Part shown: in pieces, positions 6,575 through 8,530 of the stretch | Numbering within the stretch: position 1 is the stretch's first letter | How the letters are laid out: each line of letters opens with the position of its first letter | Source of the DNA: Firmicutes bacterium ZCTH02-B6 | GTDB lineage: Bacteria; Bacillota; Limnochordia; Limnochordales; ZCTH02-B6 | DNA length: 8,530 nucleotides | NCBI GenBank assembly: GCA_002159155.1 | Contig: LZRQ01000151.1 | Location: 1 to 8,530, forward strand | Direction: 5' to 3' | Position numbers and translations under genes: made by a program | Notes under the pieces: model-generated | What the model saw: the letters and a program-made list of their open reading frames with translations, nothing else | Told to the model about the DNA's origin: nothing | Databases searched by the model: none

Positions 6575-6601
6575 TTGAGTGGCGCTGCCTCGGCATATGA
6601 T
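6575..6601 (+). promoter_or_regulatory. Candidate promoter for ddl
   Basis: TTGAGT (6575-6580) and TATGAT (6596-6601) are separated by 15 bases. The -10 matches consensus at five of six positions and the -35 at four of six. The spacer is two bases short of optimal. It begins right after the hairpin of the previous operon, a common terminator-promoter junction. The predicted transcript start, near 6607-6609, lies downstream of ATG 6597, which would rule that ATG out as the ddl start. Confidence 0.5.
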
Positions 6602-6625
6602 CGCACGCGGCCCTTTGGGGCTGCC

Positions 6626-6632
6626 AGGGGGG
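6626..6632 (+). promoter_or_regulatory. Ribosome binding site supporting the TTG start of ddl
   Basis: AGGGGGG lies six bases before TTG 6639, and the protein from there reads MRKLRVGIIFGGRSGEHEVS, which is where Ddl proteins normally begin. The upstream candidates GTG 6579 and ATG 6597 have no purine-rich tract before them. Confidence 0.5.
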
Positions 6633-6638
6633 TTGCTG

Positions 6639-7823
6639 TTGCGCAAGCTGCGGGTAGGGATCATCTTCGGCGGGCGCTCCGGCGAGCATGAAGTGTCGCT
6701 GATGTCGGCCCAGAGCATTATGCAGGCCATCGATCGGGACAAGTACGAGGTGGTGCCCATCGGCATCACCCGCGAGGGCCACTGGATCGCGTCAGGCGAC
6801 CCGCTGCGGGCGCTCATCGAAGGCAAGCCGCAGCTGGCGTCGCCGGCGGCTCTCCTGCCTCAGCCCGGTGCACCCGCCCTAGTGCCGTCCGCTACGGGGG
6901 CCGCGTCCCACGACACGCCCGCGCCCGGGCGGGGCACCCCCCGGGTTTTGGCCGACATCGACGTCTTTTTCCCGGTGTTGCACGGCCCCTACGGCGAAGA
7001 CGGCACTATCCAGGGCTTGTTGGAGCTCGCCGGCGTCCCTTACGTCGGGGCGGGGGTAGCGGCCTCGGCGGTAGGCATGGACAAGGCGCTCATGAAGGCC
7101 CTTTTCCGACAAGCTGGCCTGCCCGTCCTCGACTACTTGGTGGTCACCGCCGCCCAATGGGAGCGGGATCCCCAAGCGGTGCGGGCGAAGGTTGGCGATG
7201 AGATCGGCTTCCCGTGTTTCGTGAAACCGGCCAACCTGGGCTCGAGCGTCGGTGTCAGCCGCGTCGCGGGACCCGCACAACTGGACGATGCCATCGCCCT
7301 CGCTTTGCGCTACGATCTCAAGGTACTGGTGGAGCGGGCGGCGGAGGACTGCCGCGAAGTCGAAGTGAGCGTGCTGGGAAACGACTTCCCCGAGGCGTCC
7401 GTCCCCGGGGAAATCGTGCCGGCGGCCGAGTTTTACGACTATCGCGCCAAGTATCTGGACGACCGGTCCGAGCTCGTCATCCCGGCGCGGATCAGCCCTG
7501 GTGCGGCCAACCGGGTGCGGGCGATGGCCCTGGATGCCTTTCGCGCCATCGACGCCGCGGGGCTTGCCCGCGTCGACTTCTTTGTTCACAAGGAAACCGA
7601 GGAAATCTGGGTGAACGAGATCAATACGATGCCCGGTTTCACCCGCATCAGCATGTATCCCAAGCTGTGGGAAGCCTCGGGACTGCCCTATCCGCAACTG
7701 ATCGACCGCTTGATTCAACTGGCTCTCGAACGGCACGCCCGGCGGGCCCGGCTGGAAACGCGGCCGCCTCTGAAGGCGAGCGGCCCGCCGGAGGACCACG
7801 CCCGGCTGCCCGACAACGGCTGA
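6639..7823 (+). CDS. ddl: D-alanine-D-alanine ligase
   Basis: A 394-residue ATP-grasp ligase that joins two D-alanines with ATP for peptidoglycan precursor synthesis in the cytoplasm. N-terminal FGGRSGEHEVS (10-20) supplies the first substrate site (Glu16), then HGPYGEDG (115-122), VKPANLGSSVGVS (195-207), the omega-loop motif EFYDYRAKY (264-272), VDFF (312-315) and NEINTMPGFT (326-335) with Mg-binding Asp313, Glu327 and Asn329. The tyrosine-containing YDYRAKY loop marks a D-Ala-D-Ala enzyme and argues against VanA-type D-Ala-D-Lac ligase, so no vancomycin resistance is implied. It is longer than usual through an Ala/Pro-rich insert (about 66-101) and a basic, Pro-rich tail (366-394). TTG 6639 is chosen from the ribosome binding site, the promoter position and the family start; ATG 6597 would add 14 residues. 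It probably begins a new operon. Confidence 0.95.
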   Translation: MRKLRVGIIFGGRSGEHEVSLMSAQSIMQAIDRDKYEVVPIGITREGHWIASGDPLRALIEGKPQLASPAALLPQPGAPALVPSATGAASHDTPAPGRGTPRVLADIDVFFPVLHGPYGEDGTIQGLLELAGVPYVGAGVAASAVGMDKALMKALFRQAGLPVLDYLVVTAAQWERDPQAVRAKVGDEIGFPCFVKPANLGSSVGVSRVAGPAQLDDAIALALRYDLKVLVERAAEDCREVEVSVLGNDFPEASVPGEIVPAAEFYDYRAKYLDDRSELVIPARISPGAANRVRAMALDAFRAIDAAGLARVDFFVHKETEEIWVNEINTMPGFTRISMYPKLWEASGLPYPQLIDRLIQLALERHARRARLETRPPLKASGPPEDHARLPDNG

Positions 7824-7865
7824 CCCACCGGTGCGCGGCGTCCCCTGCGCGAAGGAGGAGAGGAG

Positions 7866-8192
7866 ATGGCTTCCGGCCGCAGGCGGTGGAGGATACCGGC
7901 CTGGCGCTGGACCGTCCTGGCTGTGAGCCTTGTCCTTTGGGCAGGGTGGGGCTGGCAGCGCTGGACAAGCGCGGCAATCCCGGCCTACGGGCCTGTCGCG
8001 CACCACGTCATGGCTTTGCATCAAGCTTTCGCTTTGCACTTGGCCCTCGGGGCGCTTTTGCTGGCGGCATGGGCAGTGGGGGCCGCCCGCGGGCGCCGGG
8101 AGAAGGGCGCGCCCGGAACGCCTGCGACCGCCCGTTCGGGAGGAATCGGGTCAACCCGGGCCGAAACGCGCGTCCACGCCTCCAGGAGGTGA
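7866..8192 (+). CDS. Small Trp-rich two-helix membrane protein, unknown function
   Basis: A 108-residue protein that I do not recognise. The first 33 residues are basic and very rich in tryptophan (Trp at 8, 13, 15, 25, 28, 30 and 33) and include a hydrophobic helix at about 15-31. A second helix lies at about 54-74 (FALHLALGALLLAAWAVGAA). The tail (75-108) is hydrophilic, Arg/Gly/Thr-rich and probably disordered. With the basic start inside, both ends would be cytoplasmic with a short outer loop holding two adjacent histidines (46-47). ATG 7866 has AAGGAGG at 7852-7858, seven bases upstream, which is good support for a real gene. It follows ddl by 42 bases, and its stop is inside the ribosome binding site of the next gene. 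A role in cell envelope or replication-membrane contact can only be guessed from the neighbours. Confidence 0.7.
   Translation: MASGRRRWRIPAWRWTVLAVSLVLWAGWGWQRWTSAAIPAYGPVAHHVMALHQAFALHLALGALLLAAWAVGAARGRREKGAPGTPATARSGGIGSTRAETRVHASRR
8184..8192 (+). promoter_or_regulatory. Full Shine-Dalgarno sequence containing the stop of the gene before it
   Basis: AGGAGGTGA is fully complementary to the 16S rRNA tail and stands eight bases before ATG 8201 (eleven from the AGGAGG core). Its last three bases, TGA 8190-8192, are the stop codon of the small membrane protein. A ribosome ending there sits on the next initiation site, which favours coupled translation. Confidence 0.65.
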
Positions 8193-8200
8193 CACGGTCC

Positions 8201-8530
8201 ATGGCCACGGAAGGCATCCGCCTAGACGACGGCGGCTCCCGCCGGAGCTGGCCGCTTTTGGTGCCGCGCGCCCTCTTGGAAGCTTACCAGCCTCTCATCG
8301 GCCCGACGGCCGCCATGCTGTGGATCAACCTCTACAGTCTCGCCGAGGCCGATAATGCTGTCGGCGCGCTGCGCGGCGCACTGCCCGGCAACGGGAGCCT
8401 CGCCGCCGGGACGCTGGTGGACAAGCTGGCTCGCCGCATGGGCGTGGAGCCGGCGGAGATCGAAGGCGCGGCCGTCGCCCTCGAAAGCGTGGGGCTTTTG
8501 CGGCGGGAGGCGGGAGAATGGGTGCTGGCC
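8201..8530 (+). CDS. DnaD/DnaB-like replication initiation protein, N-terminal part (3' end outside window)
   Basis: An open frame of 110 codons from ATG 8201 to the window edge with no stop. The segment LVPRALLEAYQPLIGPTAAM followed by LWINLYSLAE (20-49) matches the opening of the winged-helix N-terminal domain of Firmicutes DnaB and DnaD, which take part in loading the replicative helicase at oriC and during restart. A later stretch, LVDKLARRMGVEPAEIEGAAVALESVGLLRRE, fits the DNA-binding helices and wing of such a domain. Whether it is DnaB (with C-terminal DnaD-like repeats) or DnaD needs the missing part. The place near ssb, rpsR and rplI supports the call, because dnaB-like genes often lie near these in Firmicutes. 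The start is fixed by the AGGAGGTGA sequence just upstream. Family call is by pattern only. Confidence 0.72.
   Translation, partial: MATEGIRLDDGGSRRSWPLLVPRALLEAYQPLIGPTAAMLWINLYSLAEADNAVGALRGALPGNGSLAAGTLVDKLARRMGVEPAEIEGAAVALESVGLLRREAGEWVLA

Noticed and set aside
5853..6782. 309-codon minus-strand frame opposite the aminotransferase gene and the ddl start, and 6879-8039 opposite ddl
   Set aside because: Both are shadows of genes with clear catalytic motifs, and the first crosses the terminator-promoter junction.
7428..7455. VanA-type D-Ala-D-Lac ligase (glycopeptide resistance)
   Set aside because: The omega loop reads EFYDYRAKY with the tyrosine typical of D-Ala-D-Ala ligases, and no vanH or vanX gene is next to it.
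1..8530. CRISPR arrays, tRNA or rRNA genes, insertion sequences, phage or defence genes
   Set aside because: No regularly spaced repeats, tRNA-like cloverleaf segments, transposase motifs or terminal inverted repeats were seen on either strand; nearly all of the sequence is accounted for by housekeeping-type genes.

Overview
The window looks like a piece of chromosome from a GC-rich, Gram-positive, probably endospore-forming member of the Bacillota (Firmicutes). The type suggested is Thermaerobacter, Symbiobacterium or a limnochordial lineage, but no exact taxon can be fixed from this sequence. Four things point there: the ssb-rpsR-yybS-rplI order typical of Firmicutes, a Lon-family protease of the LonC type (known only from spore formers), a DnaB/DnaD-type replication initiation protein, and strong AGGAGG-type ribosome binding sites with GTG and TTG starts. 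All genes read on the + strand, and their codon use looks uniform.

Layout. (1) Positions 1-560: the 3' part of ssb, then rpsR (S18, zinc-ribbon type). (2) Positions 561-913: about 350 bases without a certain gene. They hold a -10-like TATAAC, a perfect 13-bp hairpin, and a possible 59-60 codon small ORF whose stop lies inside the ribosome binding site of the next gene. (3) Positions 914-5301: a tightly packed run of a YybS/DUF2232 membrane protein, rplI (L9), lonC and aroE. rplI and lonC overlap as TGATG, and lonC and aroE overlap by 8 bases. (4) Positions 5337-6524: a class-V aminotransferase of the alanine/serine-glyoxylate type. (5) Positions 6543-6601: a strong GC hairpin followed directly by a promoter-like TTGAGT-15-TATGAT, so a new transcription unit probably starts here. 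(6) Positions 6639-8530: D-alanine-D-alanine ligase (probable TTG start), an unrecognised Trp-rich two-helix membrane protein, and the N-terminal part of a DnaD/DnaB-like replication protein that runs off the window.

How they fit together. The frame of the locus is replication and ribosome genes (ssb, S18, L9, replication initiator). Metabolic and cell-wall genes (shikimate dehydrogenase, aminotransferase, Ddl) and a sporulation-type protease have been added to it. The c-di-AMP phosphodiesterase gdpP (yybT), which usually sits between yybS and rplI, is missing, and so is the dnaC helicase gene that often follows rplI. No CRISPR array, tRNA, mobile element or defence system is visible. The less ordinary signals are the lonC coupling to rplI, the hairpins without U-tracts, the two stop codons embedded in Shine-Dalgarno sequences, and the two unrecognised small ORFs.
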